A stretch of 64,000 bases of DNA. Source: Scytalidium lignicola (Eukaryota > Ascomycota > Leotiomycetes). A model generated the notes under the pieces. That model ran no database searches, was not told the DNA's origin, and saw nothing but the letters and a program-made list of their open reading frames with translations. Position numbers and translations under genes: made by a program. The stretch is taken from NCBI GenBank assembly GCA_002812745.2, contig NCSJ02000179.1, forward strand, positions 21,295 to 85,294, read 5' to 3'. Shown one piece after another: positions 36,189 through 48,627 of the stretch. Positions within the stretch are counted from its first letter, which is position 1. Each line of letters opens with the position of its first letter.

Positions 36189-37160
36189 TTATAGATGCGA
36201 TCCAACGCATTGTTTGAATACCCATTTGATCGCATCGACAATCACTTCAGGCTCTGTCAAGTGTACATTATGCCCACTTTCCAATGCCTCAATATATCGA
36301 CTATTCCGGGAAAGTGTCAGTGCCTCGACCTGCAACTCATTATCTCTCTCTTCCCAAGTCTGCAGCATTTCATGAAACCTTAGCCTCTCCTCCACAGTCC
36401 CATACCCTGCGCGTACACCGCTTTCATACATCCTGGCGTGATCTCTCGCAGTCCCCCCTTTAACCACAGCGAGTGGCCGTTCGCCCAAAAATGGTTCCTC
36501 CCTGTTTAACTGCCCCTTTTCCGCCAGCACTGGAAAACTTTTTTCATACTCCGCACTCTCGGATTCTGCTTGCTGCTTGTGCTTCGTACTGTCTTCTTCG
36601 TCAAGATACTCCCTCCATTCCGACGCTGTCAGTTTGTGATCCTGACGAATACCGGTTACAGAAAGATAGTCCAGCTTCCCTGCTATGGACCGGATAGATG
36701 GTTCCCGCCAGTTTATCACCGAGAGTGTACGTTCTTGGTTCGCGTCAACAAGCACCATACCTGATATATCATGAAGATGATCGCCCATTGCAAGAAATTC
36801 GCGTGCAAGGATGCCACCCCATGAATGAGCGACGAGAATATATGGTGGCTCTATATCTGCGCATTGAAGAAGTTGAGCGAGCTCTTCGGCAATTGCAATG
36901 GAAGTTGGTGGGTTAGGAGAAGTGTCACTCCTCCCGTAGCCTGCTCGATCGTAGAGATAGACCGGGAGGGTTAGGTTAAGAAGACGACGCACGGCAGCCC
37001 AGCCTGTGATGCTGCTCGCGAGGCCAGGTACAATTATCACAACAGGTTGACCCGGTGTACGATTTGGTCCGTAGGAGTATAAGCAGAGTCTGTGGGAACC
37101 GATGGAGACAAGTTTAGAACTTCCACCGGCGTCCCCGTTGAGGGGAAAACTAATTGTCAT
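36189..37160 (-). CDS. Alpha/beta hydrolase
   Basis: An intact single-exon frame of 323 residues with ATG at 37158-37160. The alpha/beta hydrolase fold is shown by the oxyanion-side VPGLASS (about 44-50), DRAGYGRSD (71-79), the nucleophile elbow AHSWGG with Ser113, an acid candidate Asp139 in MVLVDAN, and the catalytic His297 in ESGHNVHL near the C-terminus. No signal peptide, so probably intracellular. Substrate unknown; members include esterases, lactonases and epoxide or C-C hydrolases. It lies between a broken transporter and a broken regulator, in the same orientation as both, and may belong to the same catabolic cluster. Confidence 0.85.
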   Translation of the reverse strand: MTISFPLNGDAGGSSKLVSIGSHRLCLYSYGPNRTPGQPVVIIVPGLASSITGWAAVRRLLNLTLPVYLYDRAGYGRSDTSPNPPTSIAIAEELAQLLQCADIEPPYILVAHSWGGILAREFLAMGDHLHDISGMVLVDANQERTLSVINWREPSIRSIAGKLDYLSVTGIRQDHKLTASEWREYLDEEDSTKHKQQAESESAEYEKSFPVLAEKGQLNREEPFLGERPLAVVKGGTARDHARMYESGVRAGYGTVEERLRFHEMLQTWEERDNELQVEALTLSRNSRYIEALESGHNVHLTEPEVIVDAIKWVFKQCVGSHL

Positions 37161-38844
37161 TAGTAATGTTTTGGGTTTCTATTCTTCGTTGTTTCAGGTA
37201 TGGTGTAAATAAAGAGAGGACTTCGATATTTAAATAGATCTCAAATAAATACTGAGTAGTTGCTAACTACTTGGGTAGATAGATTCACTAGACTTTGACA
37301 ATGATACCGTAACTTCGGACGAGCGATTCGGGGGAGTGTTTCCGCCCGCGGCTGATCGGTACCTTTGAGTGGTCACCTCTATCTCCTTATCTATCACCCC
37401 GCGACTTGCATAGCCTATCTAATTCTTCGTCCTATATCACGTGACCATATATATATATATAGTAGTAGCCGTAGTAGCTGCAATAGGCTTCCCTCCCTTC
37501 TATTCTACCGAACCTAACTTCTGATTGGTCGGTTGCTCAGTACACTCCATNATCATACAGCTTGATCACCTACCATATCGCTACTGTACGTAGCCAATCG
37601 TACATACCATATTATTCTCCCACAATATATTATTATAAATAACCTTTAAATTCATTATTATACTTAAGCTTTATTATACTCCTTTGTTAAGGCTTTTACA
37701 AGTTACATAATCAATGTTAAAAGAATATTTACTTAAGTTGTTTATAAGTAATAAAATGCTTTTAACTTAACTATTTTGAATTTAAACAACTTTGTTCTAA
37801 AAACAATATGTTCATAAAGTATATATGAAACTTATGTTCAATTTATATATTGTTATTTATGATAGTTATGAAATTGCAAACATGTAAAGGTTATAGCACT
37901 TATCTTAGGGGATACTTAAATGCACACACGGTTTACCTAAATCCACACGTTTTTGTCCAATGCCGGACATACCCCAGGCACAATATCACCTCGCGCTCCC
38001 ATACAAATTTGTATGGTGCGAAGAGACTCAGCAATGTAATCTATAAATTATGCTAATCCTTTTAATTTGAGTTATGTGATATATCTAAGCTAAATCAATA
38101 CATCAAAACTTCAATACAATCTTGTGTTTTTTGCGATTCTCCCACCTCCCCTCCTCCCACTTCTACCCCCACTTCCATCTCCATACTCTTATCGCTCTGA
38201 ATTGCCTTGTTAGCTAATATAGCTGTTTCCTCCATTGAATCTGTGTAATATATTGATGATATTCTAAGTTAGTAGCCTCGTTCTCGTGCTGTTCCAGGTT
38301 CATAAGTATCCTCAATATCATTGATTCTCTGAAGGCTAATCCTAGTAACCATCCAGCCAAACCTAATAGTATATTGCTAGTAGTTTAAAGTACTTATCCT
38401 CTTAACAGAAGCTTGAATAATAGTCTTTAAGATAGCAAGATGTATACTTGAAGCTGAATATTCCATAACTGAAGAGGCTGAACTAGTTAAAAGCTCAAAA
38501 GCTGAAGGTAAACATTTAATACTGGATATTGTTGACTTGGAGGTTTTACTTCTACTAAAAACTCCTCTAAGCCTCCCTTTCTCTTGTACAACCTTTAGAT
38601 TCAATATAAGTTCTTGAATATTAATAAAAGTACTTGTAATCTCTTTGTTATACGTCCGGAATCTCGACACCTCCAAACCATCTGGCTCACGTGACCATAC
38701 GCCGCCTTTACTCACGTTGGCTGAAGCCCAGCTTAGGCCCAACTCAGGCTTAGCTCAGCTTCGGCTCATGTCTGCTTAGGTCTACTCACTTACCTTACCA
38801 GAAATCGTCAACTTCTATCAAGAAGCTTGAAAAGGCTTTTCTTT
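37161..38844. other. Intergenic region, no supported gene
   Basis: Includes an (AT)n run at about 37448-37462 followed by gtagtagccgtagtag, an AT-rich patch at 37620-37850, and a redundant cagcttaggc/cagcttcggc patch near 38725-38780. The minus frame 38377-38742 shows no family features. Confidence 0.45.
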
Positions 38845-40440
38845 TTAGCTAGAAGTCTTAAATGCCCAGTCAAAACTGTTGAGATCGGGGACCTGGGTTT
38901 CCTGATCCGCGGCTTTTGTCCTTACAAAGTTATTCTCCACCCAAATCCTCAGCAAGTCATAAAACACGGAAGCCTCCATGCGTGAAACAATTGGCGGCGA
39001 GAGCTTCTTGTCTTCTAAATACGGTAGCGTTTGGAGAGCTTGAGATGCCTTGTAATTAATATCGTCGGGTGAGCACGTGGTAAGGGCCTGGCAGACGCGC
39101 TCAATGTGGTCCTGAAGAACCTCGACCTGCAATTTGTATGGCGAGCGCAGGAGCTTCACTAGAATGAATGCACAGTAGCTCATGGCTCGACGGACATAAT
39201 AGGAGCCGTTGAGAGATTAATATGGCAACAAAGATCTATGACGCTGCAGGCATCTTCTTGAGCGTCCTTGACAAGCTTCAAGAGCTCTGGGGAAGAGGAC
39301 ATGTCATCAAGTAATGCAAATGACCATAGCTGTACGCGAGCACACACAAAAATAATCTTCACCATCACTCATATTGCTCAGATACCGGTCTCGAAGCGTA
39401 TCAAAATCTTTACCCCGTAGCTTAATCACGTCGAGTCGCGCACTGGGATCTAGCAAGCCTGAAGGTATTGGGCCGTCAGAACGGAGGCTGAGGCTGGCTT
39501 GACCGAGCAGGTAGTGGATGCGACAGAGCTGGGAAAGATGCAGCTCAACTGTTGGATTATCGAAGGCATCGAGAAGTTGAGGGTCTAAGGTTGTAGGAGG
39601 GAGGACTCCCAGGGAGCTGGCTTGCATCTGACCGACGAGGAAGCACGCCAGCCAAGTGGTCAACTTGACCTTGGTGATGGAATAAGCTGAAGGATCAGAG
39701 GTGTCGTTGATATGTGAATACGCTTGCATAGGCCGATGAAGGCCTAGCTGAAGGCTTGTTTGAGTGGCTAAACCGCTGTAGATGTGTGAAGGTTCTTCAC
39801 TAAGACTTGATAATGGGCACAGCCATATACAGAGGATGAGTAGAGCATGAACAGTCTCGATTGACCGTGAGGAGAAGAGTGAGTCCTTGAACATGTTTTT
39901 TATTGGTGCAGCGAGTCGAGATTGAAGCTTCCAACTTGACGTGGCTGAGCAGATGGTCCAGAAAAGTAAAAGACTTTTCACGTAGATTTCTTCCGCAGAA
40001 TGGGCCCTCATCTTAAACAGCAAGTATTGATGATGTCAATTAAAATATCTTCTAAAACGCTCTTTCACCTGAGCAGGAGTGAGAGTGATATCGCCAATGA
40101 TAAACAAAGATGTGCCGTCCCGTGGAGCACACGGGTCTACTCGTGGTAGTGTCTGTAGGATCAATGGTTGTTGAGCGGTCATGGTCATGTTGTCTTCAGG
40201 ACTGCCAGAGACCTGCGAGGCCTATTCCACAGAAAAGGCAGCTGCACCTTGGTCGTTCTGTGGAAGCTGAATCGATGTTGAACTGCTTGGTGTTGAGATG
40301 ACATTGCCTATAGCCGGTCGAGGCGGTTGGATCTCAGATATCCTCTGCGACATGCGTTTGGCCTTGGGCGTGCGTTTGAAGGTCTTGTCGAAGACGCAAG
40401 GTTTCTTGAGAGAGTGACAGCATGAGCAACCTTCTGGCTT
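38845..40440 (-). pseudogene. Zn2Cys6 fungal transcription factor pseudogene
   Basis: A broken pathway-type regulator. At the 5' end the second half of the binuclear zinc cluster remains: CSCCHSLKKPC, pattern CX2CX6C, followed by a basic linker. The first three cysteines and the start codon are not found upstream, where AT-rich sequence begins. In the same frame there is a TAG near 40222-40224 and a TGA at 40036-40038. The middle part (FKMRAHSAEEIY, then LLFWTICSATSSW, and ATQTSLQLGLHRP) is typical of the fungal-specific regulator domain. An extra base near 39360 shifts into QLWSFALLDDMSSSPELLKL, and another shift near 39210 into YYVRRAMSYCAFILVKLL. The C-terminus ends normally at 38845. No DNA binding is expected. 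It probably once controlled the neighbouring genes. Confidence 0.8.
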
Positions 40441-42192
40441 ATCCTCAGAAATGTTATATCAAACTTTCTACTAGTAACAGTAAGTATACACTTTGGCTTT
40501 TATTTGCAGGAAAAGTTGAAAGTTTCCTTCTAGCAGATTAAACTGAAAACTATGTTAAATAAGTCAAGGTTACTAAGTACATTTGATAGTACAGCTATGT
40601 AAATAGAGGAAAAGCTTACAATATGTCAGCTCAAATCTTACACGGTGAATTTAACCGTGCAAGATTACCATTATTACATTAAAATAGAATTCAAGGCAAC
40701 AAGCTACCATAAGCTCTATTAGCTAGAGCATATATTGTGCCTAGACATATCCGCGTGATTGTTGATATATCCGCGTGATTGTTGATATATTTATATCTAG
40801 AGTGATCATGCTCCTCTTAACTGTGGGGGACTGCAGCAAATAATAATTTCCCCGCAAGAAAATGCTTATAAGGGCGTTTACCCCGGACTCTATCATCCGG
40901 GCGGGGCATTCGTACTTCTGGCTGTTTTCCTTGTGNTTTTTTTTTTTGCCCATTATATGGTCAGTTGTACAGCGTAAAAAGGTGAGTCGACGCCTATAAC
41001 AATTCATTATGAACATTACGGATACATTAATGTCCCCATTAAAACGAGAATATAGTCTATGAAGCTATTCTTAATTATAAGTAATACTTAGCGAGGCTCT
41101 CTGACGTGAACATAGTCGTTGAATCATTCTGGTTTACAACAAATGGGTCTAATAAGCAAAACACACTATAAAGTGAGTCGCATTATAAAACATCTTGATG
41201 CCATTGAGAGAAACAAGGCTGTACTGAGTTTGACGTGCTCGACTTCGCCAAGGGTTCAACTTGTCTTGACCATGAGATGCTATTTTATCTCGTATTAGCG
41301 AATTTTATGAGTAATAATTGATGATATGATATCTAAATTGCAAATCAATGGAAGTAAAAGATCGAAATTTGTTCTCTGATGTAGGCTGTAGAGACGAATT
41401 TATTACGTACCTACAGCCAGATTTGAAAACAGAGAGAGCATACTTTGTGCGGAATCGGGCAAAGTTAACCTGAGTTAAATTAGTCTAGCACGATAGGTAA
41501 TTAATATATCATACATACGAGAGGCACATGTATCTGGCCATATTATAATTGTGACCTCATATCAGTGCAAATATTGTATGTAGCCTCCGTATCTATGCCA
41601 TATGCCAATTTCTCCCTCACCTTAACTAGGAAGGCCAAGGTATTACCTTGCCACTAGACTTCTCCCTGTTAGCGACAGAGTTTTAGTTGGTAGTAATAAA
41701 CATTTAACCGCACCAGACTTTAGCAGACAGGTGAGCTCAAGGATATGGAGGTAAAGCCTACGTGGAATCGCAGTAAACCCATGCGGTAAAAGATCTACCG
41801 AATCCCACCCCGATCCCTCAGTTCGCAATGTGTTTTATTTGCACTTTTCTTCCTCGATCATAGTCTTGTGTTGCCATCTACCAATTGAAAGAGCGCAACT
41901 AGAAATAAGTCCCCATCATTAACGTATATCATTGCGTGCCGGTATTGATTGCGCTCAAGTGCTGTCATTACATGCAAGCGGTTAAACGTTTCACAGGGTA
42001 ATCCGTGAAAGTGAAATATTCTACCGCACATAAACCTTGGACACACAGGGCTTCGACGGGGAGAAGAATGACAAATTTGGCCACAGACTAGCTATAGGAC
42101 TCACGAAGATTCCGGGAGTACGCTGTCATATTTCCCCTCAGACCCAGCCCTGTTCTATTCTTCAGCTGAAGTCCTCAACCCCCGTCNAAAAA
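40441..42192. other. Intergenic region, no supported gene
   Basis: No complete gene. A minus frame at 41858-42046 (GRIFHFHGLPCETFNRLHV ...) looks somewhat protein-like but has no recognised family. A homopolymer with N lies near 40936. Confidence 0.4.
40747..40786. repeat. Perfect 20-bp tandem duplication
   Basis: The unit atatccgcgtgattgttgat is present twice in a row without a mismatch. Confidence 0.75.
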
Positions 42193-43257
42193 ATGCTTGC
42201 AGCAAAGCCACGGATCCTCTTTTCAACCCCGTCTGCCATGCATTGGCTACTTATCAGGCCCTCAGCAAAGTCGCTCAGGTAGAAGTAGTGACAAGTAAGT
42301 CGCGACAAGAATTTTTCCAGAACGTTGGAACAAAATATCACGACATCAGAGCCATCTACCGAACATCTGCAAGAGGAGCGGTAAGTCCTGCCTCTCTCCT
42401 TTCGTATCAAAGAGGTAATGTGCCAAAGATGCAAGTGTAGGTGGCAGGCAATTTTGACAAGGAATTCATCTATCGGCTCCCTCCGTCCTTGAAGTACATC
42501 TGCCATAATGGCGCAGGATACGATCAGATCGACGTGGAGGCCTGCAAATCTCGAGATATCATTGTTACTTACGCCCCCCGATCCCGTGACGGAAGCTACT
42601 GCGGACCTTATCATCTTTCTTCTGCTCGGAGCGCTGAGACAACTGAACCCAGCAATCTACAGTCTGCGCAAGGGCAATTTCAAGAAGGGCCTCGACTTTG
42701 GTCATGACCCCCAAGGAAAAACTCTGGGAATATTGGGCATGGGTCGAATCGGGAAAGCTGTGGTACGGCGTTCAATGCCATTCGGGTTGAAGCCGATATA
42801 TTATAACCGCACGCAGTTACCAGATGAGCAAGCAGCAGGTGCTAAGTATGTCTTATTTGACCAGCTATTGTCCGAGAGCGATATACTGTCCATCCATGTG
42901 CCGCTATCTAAAGCTACTCGACATCTCATTGGGAGAGAGCAAATTAAGAAAATGAAACCGGGTGTGGTGATTGTTAATACGGCGAGAGGAGCCATCATCG
43001 ACGAAGTAGCGATGGCGGAGGCGCTTGATGAGGGACATGTTGCCGCTGTTGGCCTTGATGTTTACGAGAAAGAGCCAGAAGTTCAAGAATGACTCATGAA
43101 GAATGAGCGTGCATTGCTGATTCCACACCTGGGAACACATACCACGGAGACTCTGGCCAAAATGGAGGCGCTCGCTATGGAAAATGCTCGACGTGGAGTT
43201 CTCGGAGAAGAATTATTGACAGTTGTTCCAGAACTGTTACCTGTCAATAAATTATAG
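42193..43257 (+). pseudogene. D-isomer-specific 2-hydroxyacid dehydrogenase, disrupted (glyoxylate/hydroxypyruvate reductase-like)
   Basis: An NAD(P)-dependent reductase of 2-keto acids, cytosolic in known fungal relatives. ATG 42193 gives KPRILF; one T seems lost in the T run near 42220, after which HALATYQALSKVAQVEVV continues. An intron at 42381-42440 (GTAAGT...TGTAG, 60 nt) splices to VAGNFDKEFIYRLP and ICHNGAGYDQIDVEAC. One extra C in the C6 run at 42574-42579 shifts the frame before DPVTEATADL. The Rossmann motif GILGMGRIG, the NAD-binding VNTARGAIID with its Arg, and GLDVYEKEPE are intact. A TGA at 43090-43092 precedes LMKNERALLIPHLGTHTTET, which holds the catalytic His. The end is at 43255-43257. 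Two of three lesions are homopolymer indels and could be sequencing errors; the TGA is harder to explain that way. Confidence 0.8.
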
Positions 43258-45454
43258 CCAAGTGTGCATATACCTGCTTTTATTTATATAGTACATCAAC
43301 TTCAGAAGACAGTGTAGATAGATATAAATAGACATGTCACTTGTTCTGTTAACTGAATGATATTAAGACTCCGGCGCATGAAAGGTGAGAAATGAATGAT
43401 ACTGAGCAAGCACAATCATGTGCACTAGTATTGACTTTTATTGGAAAACTTTTATGATGTAGGTTTCTAAGGTCAAAGATAGAGTTTTGCATTTAATTTC
43501 GAGTCAGTATTTCCAGCAATAGAAGTGCATCTAACAAAGTAAACAGCTAACTCTCTGCTGATTTTAATACCCAATATTAGCAGTCCTGGATAGCATGATA
43601 GGGTCACTATTTAATAATTCTCAATGAAAATCGGCGAGGGAATATTAACTTTAGCTTATCATCTTTCTGTCACCACCTTCTGGAACGTCGGCATAGTAAG
43701 GGCCATGAACCATACAAAGTGTACGACGACTCACCTCTCATTTTGCTTGATCCTAGCTCAGTGCCACCTTACGATAGGCCCGATGTATATAAAGCAGATT
43801 CCCAGGAATTTTCACACTTCTGAGCTTAGCTTCTGCATGGTCCGATTTGGCTTGGCACTCCGACCGGCATTGCGACTCGCAATCGGGAATATATCTGTTT
43901 TCACCTCTACGCCCTGGTGGCGTTTCAGTAGTCCTTCGCATAGTTTTCGTGAGGAGACATGCTCTGCTAGGTAGCTTGGTTACGTTGAGCCTCTGGGGGC
44001 CCTACCAAGTATTAATGACTTGAAGAATTCCTACTAAAATATATGAATTTGAAACGGGGTTGGGTGATTTCAGGCTTCCGACTCCGTCCAGGTACAAATC
44101 CGTACCCGAAATAAAAGAAGTTACTTTATGAAAACACCCCTTTTACTTCCGGAATATTGTTGCATTCAATTAGAAAATGTGAAATCAATCAAGGTGTTAC
44201 TTAGCAAATACTTCATTGTTATATCACGAGCGTTAAAAGCTATCAGCAATTATATCAAAGTCTCCTTTCGAAACTTGATTGTTGTCTACTTAAATATTGT
44301 TACTGTTGCTCAATATGGACGTTATTTGTGTCTCCTAGCGAAAGTTTAAATCATATCTCACCTCCATCCTTTCTGGCTACAAGTAGTGGAGACATACTCA
44401 ACAAGTTCTGGCACGTGGCGCAAACGTCTTCAACACATTTTCACTCTTTTTATATTATCTCTAGCTGAAATATGACTCTAGTTGATGCTGTATGAAAACT
44501 CGGATTTCACTAGTGTCTGATGAAGAATTGGCAAGACCGGTTCTTAGGATGGTTGGTCTAGTTGTTTTACAGCAAAATCACTGGAAATATCAAGTCCACC
44601 GAAGGAGCGGACAGATATATTCGGACTGCAAGTTTAGGGGTGTTATGACGCCTAGTGAAAACGATATCGAACAGCTGCAGCAGTGATACCCCTGCGATAT
44701 CAATGGTGGCCTGGTTCTCGGGACAAAAAGATATAACACCCACAGGCCGAGTTGGAGGTACTGGAAGATGGATACTTGTATGAATTCTTCTATAGGGAGC
44801 TCATGTTGTGTTCTTTGCCTTGCTAATCCAGAAAGACTTTGTTCAAACCTAGTTCAGCAAGTATTACTCTGTTGGAAGGGTGGCGGAGCCGTAACGCGTG
44901 GCAATCTCTCACCAGGCGAAGATTGCTCTCGCCGTATTTGACGTACTGACAGAGTAAGATATGAGAGTTTCGAGCTTCTCGGCTATACGGACAAGATACC
45001 ACCCATGTATTCATCACTCGTATTTAGCTACTTGGCTACACGCCGGTTCAGCCTTGGCATTCCGACAGACAATCCGGGGATCATGCATCGTTACCGGAAA
45101 GGGAGGTAACAAGTTGCCTCTAGGTCGCTCGCAATGTTCAAACATGGGTGAACAGACGAATCATAGGTGAACAATATCAATCGCGATGACATGGTCAGAC
45201 CAGGCCAGACCTTGCAGTTCACATTACGGTGTTAATCTTACAGGAAATGCGGAGAAGGACAACGAAGCCACGGAACTTAGACGCCTCCCTCCCCGCAGAG
45301 TCTCCAGACGGATGATACCCCAGAGTAATCATCTCCACAGGCCTGGGCTGAGTTAAGCTATGGCAAGTTTGGTAGTATATAGTTAACCGTCTGGACCTGG
45401 AAATAACTCTGTGTAGGCATATGCCCGTGCTCGACTTACTACCATACTTTCACC
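43258..45454. other. Intergenic region, no supported gene
   Basis: About 2.2 kb of ordinary GC. Short frames such as 43624-43974 plus and 44823-45017 minus have no family features. The word cttggca(c/t)tccgac occurs twice (43851-43864 and 45053-45066), the second about 390 bases before the Dal5-like start. It might be a shared regulatory element. Confidence 0.4.
43869..43883. promoter_or_regulatory. 15-bp palindrome attgcga-c-tcgcaat
   Basis: A perfect inverted repeat with a one-base centre, next to cgg and ccg triplets of the kind bound by Zn2Cys6 dimers. A regulatory role is inferred only from shape. Confidence 0.3.
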
Positions 45455-47103
45455 ATGGTATCTATCTATCCACACACCGCTTCGAGTGCACCTGGTGATG
45501 CCCCTAAGGATGAGATGTCGGTGGGAGATGTTAGTCATGTCGAGAATTGCATTATTCCACACGTCGACACTCACGTACGCCTTAACGCCGAGAGGAAGCC
45601 TCTGCCCTTTCACAATGGTCGACCGGTTGTTAGTCTAGAAGATGAGAGAGCCATGAACAGGCTTAGGTTGAAGCTGGACATGTGGATCTTGCCTTTACTG
45701 ACAATTGTCATACTTCTCTCTTCGATGGATCGCACAGATGTGAGTTTCTCCCGTTGCGGTGTGGATCTGTTCATTTCGCACGAGAAGCCAAGTCCGAACA
45801 GCCAGCTAACATCATCGACTACGTAGATTGGCAATGCCCAAACTGCCGGGATGCAAAAGGCCAGCGGGGCAACTGACCACCAATGGGCCCAAGTCGTTTC
45901 ACTCTTCTACATAGATTATTGCTTATCTCAATTTCTGGCAACTATCCAAATGAGACGAGTCGGCCCTCCAATCACTGTAGGCGGTGGAACTATGTTTGGG
46001 GGTGCCATGACGATGCTTCTAGTGGTGGTGAATAACTGGTCTAGTGCTTTTGCTGTGCGTGTCTTCATTGGATTTGGGGAGGGCTATGTTCATGTTGCGT
46101 CTCTCTATTTGTCATTATGGTATGGGCCCGAGGAGCTGGCTACCAGAGGAGCCATCTACTTCAGCACATCAACACTTGCGGGTGCCTTCAACGGGCTTAT
46201 ATTCTATGGAATCGTGAAGGATATTGGGAACACTCCGCCATACAAGGCGTGGCAATGGATGCTCCTGATCGAAGGCTCAATCACGGTTGCATTTGGCCTC
46301 ATCATTGTCTTCCTTTTACCTCCTGTTCCGGAACGAGTGAAATGGGGGTTTTCATCTGAGGAGAAGAGACTGCTAGTCATTCGGACATGGAGAGCAAATA
46401 ACACTCCGAATGCAAAGTTCAAGTGGGATGAATTGATGATTACTTTCAAAGATCTGTCCTTCTATGGCTACCTTATGTTCGGGGCTTGCCAGATCGGAGT
46501 GTCTTCTTTGGGAAGTTTTTTGCCTGCCGTTGTTCACGATCTGGGATACAGCGCTGTCCGATCACAGCTTATGACAGTCCCAATCTATGCGTCTGGCTTC
46601 GTAGGCACCGTCTCAGCTGGATTTCTGGCAGATAAGTTCCAAAGATGAGGACTCGCAGTCATCATCATGGAATGTGTTGCCCTAATCGGTTATATTATTC
46701 TTGCAGCCGTTCCAAAGGAGATTGCACCCCGTTATGTAGATTGTGTCTCATTGCCGCAGGAATGTTTTCGAATGCAAACCTAATTCTCACATGGCTGGCG
46801 TTCAATACACGAAAGTGGAATCATCGAGCAACCGCTGGTGCTTTTGTTACCACATGGGGACAGGCCGCTGCTTTATGTGGACTTCAAGGATTTGACACGA
46901 AGCTTCCCTACCGTAAAGGCAACATTGTTGCTATGATTTGCGTTGCGATAGGCATATTTGGGGCTATTTTCAACATGTGGTACTACACACAACAAAACAA
47001 ACTGAAAGAGTTTATGAATGACCACCCAGACACGGATATACAGCGCCAGAAGACGTTTGAAGAACTTGGTACTGCACATCCGGACTTTAGGTTCTCTATT
47101 TAA
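45455..47103 (+). pseudogene. Dal5-like MFS anion:cation symporter, disrupted
   Basis: The allantoate/nicotinate permease type of MFS transporter, importing small organic anions. Exon 1 (45455-45739) holds a hydrophilic N-terminus and RLRLKLDMWILPLLTIVI, then SSMDRTD. The intron 45740-45826 (GTGAGT...CGTAG, 87 nt) joins it to IGNAQTAGMQ, a family hallmark. Exon 2 continues through FIGFGEGYVHVASLYLS and AWQWMLLIEGSITVAFG to AGFLADKFQR. There a TGA (46646-46648) interrupts; CGA to TGA is a single C-to-T change. After GLAVIIMECVALIGYII and VPKEIAPRYV, one G appears lost near 46738, and the last helices run to FRFSI at 47103. Helices 1-8 would be made; helices 9-12 need readthrough and a frameshift. 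It is oriented like the dehydrogenase upstream. Confidence 0.8.
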
Positions 47104-48627
47104 GAAACTGTCATTATGGGGTTTGACCTTCCATTATTGAGGATTGGGGATAGCTATCTCACAGACTTGTAATGCTTTCTGTAAACGATAATGCAAGCCC
47201 GTATAGTATGATCAATATCGTAATTGTTTATCTGATATCTGGCAAAGGCAGGCCAAAGTATACAGTGACAAGGCCTGTTTATGTGGTTGTGCTCGTAACT
47301 TTTTGTTAATTTAGTAGATCACACGAGATGAGCCCCTAAAGTCCCGATATATGCCCAGAACTCATCGAGTTTGAACTGAATAGAACGTACCAAAACGAAA
47401 TCACTCACCAAGTCCTAATACTCGGAATATGCACTTGCCGACCTCCGTCATCAAAAAAAGAAAAGAGACGCCCGAAACCCTCCATTATTGAAATGCTTTC
47501 TTTTAAGGTTTTTCCTTTTTCCTTTTTCCTTTTTCCCTTTTGTGTTATTTCAGCTAAGAGACGGCTTCTGATAACGCATTAGTTTCAGTCATCGTAGTAA
47601 ATGGGCCGGAGCGGCCGGTCGGACCTCGATGTCCGTGTGTTGATCCATCACTTCATATCTTGACTGTGCTGATGTTTTATATTAGCACATCAGTGTTTAA
47701 ATGACTTCATGGTTATAATACGTCTTTTTTGTCAATTGGTTGAGCATGACCCAGGGCGTAACCCAATCGCATTAGTTGTTTACCATGAAATATAAAGAGT
47801 AGTTAGGCATATTTGCAACATTGCATTTGCGATCTTATTCAGTAACAACCATGATGCTCACCCTCTTTGCTTTTCTTCAACACTTCACAAATGGATATCA
47901 GGTGGCTTAATATTCTTGCGATTCTTACCTCTTATCCTAGCTTGTCACAAATATATGTATGTCATTTAGTAATCATTCCGCTCAGCTCTCGGAGTATCGA
48001 AAAAGCAAATGTGAGATGCAGTAGCTGCTTAGTGACGACACGGCCGTTGAAATTGTTTGAATTTTGTGTCTGGATCCTTCCATTACTCAAATCAGCCAGT
48101 GTTGCCTTTCCAGGGCCCCGAATCGATATAGGTTGGTCATTGAATGTGATACCGTATTACCCGCAGATATGATTGGCTTTGTCTTCCCGTTCCAGCAACT
48201 CCAACAGTGAGTAACGGGATGCTTGTGCATCATAATCTCCCTCTAGCGTTGTCGTCTGGGCTGAAAATAACAGGGGTCTAGACTCGGGTGTTATTTGTAG
48301 ATGCCTAACATATCCATGAATAAATAGTAGTAGGAAATGGAACGGCGGTATCATCGGGTGGAGGGGGTCCCATAACTCTAGTATAAACCCAAGTATCATT
48401 CAGGTCGAATATGTTTGTCTCTTTACGAGAAACAGTCGTCTCTATCTTTCTCGTGGTTCCCCTTGGCTATCTAAGTGGAGACAGAGTTGCCGTCGGCGAA
48501 TTCAGGTCCATTCTATCACCTCCAGACTAGATAATAGGGGCGAGGAAATTCGTAGGATTGAAGGTATTTTGTCCAATGACTACACTTGAGTTTTGACATC
48601 CGGTATCATTCTATTTTCTCAAACAAG
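47104..48627. other. Intergenic region, no supported gene
   Basis: Contains a (cctttttt)n-like run at about 47511-47540. Frames at 47867-48172 plus and 48157-48399 minus look non-coding. The segment before 48628 should contain the promoter of the next gene. Confidence 0.45.

Noticed and set aside
40021..40082. A 57-nt intron (GTGAAAG...TTTAAG) that would remove the TGA at 40036-40038
   Set aside because: The interval itself translates to family-like sequence (VKERFRRYFN, HHQYLLFK), so it looks like exon.
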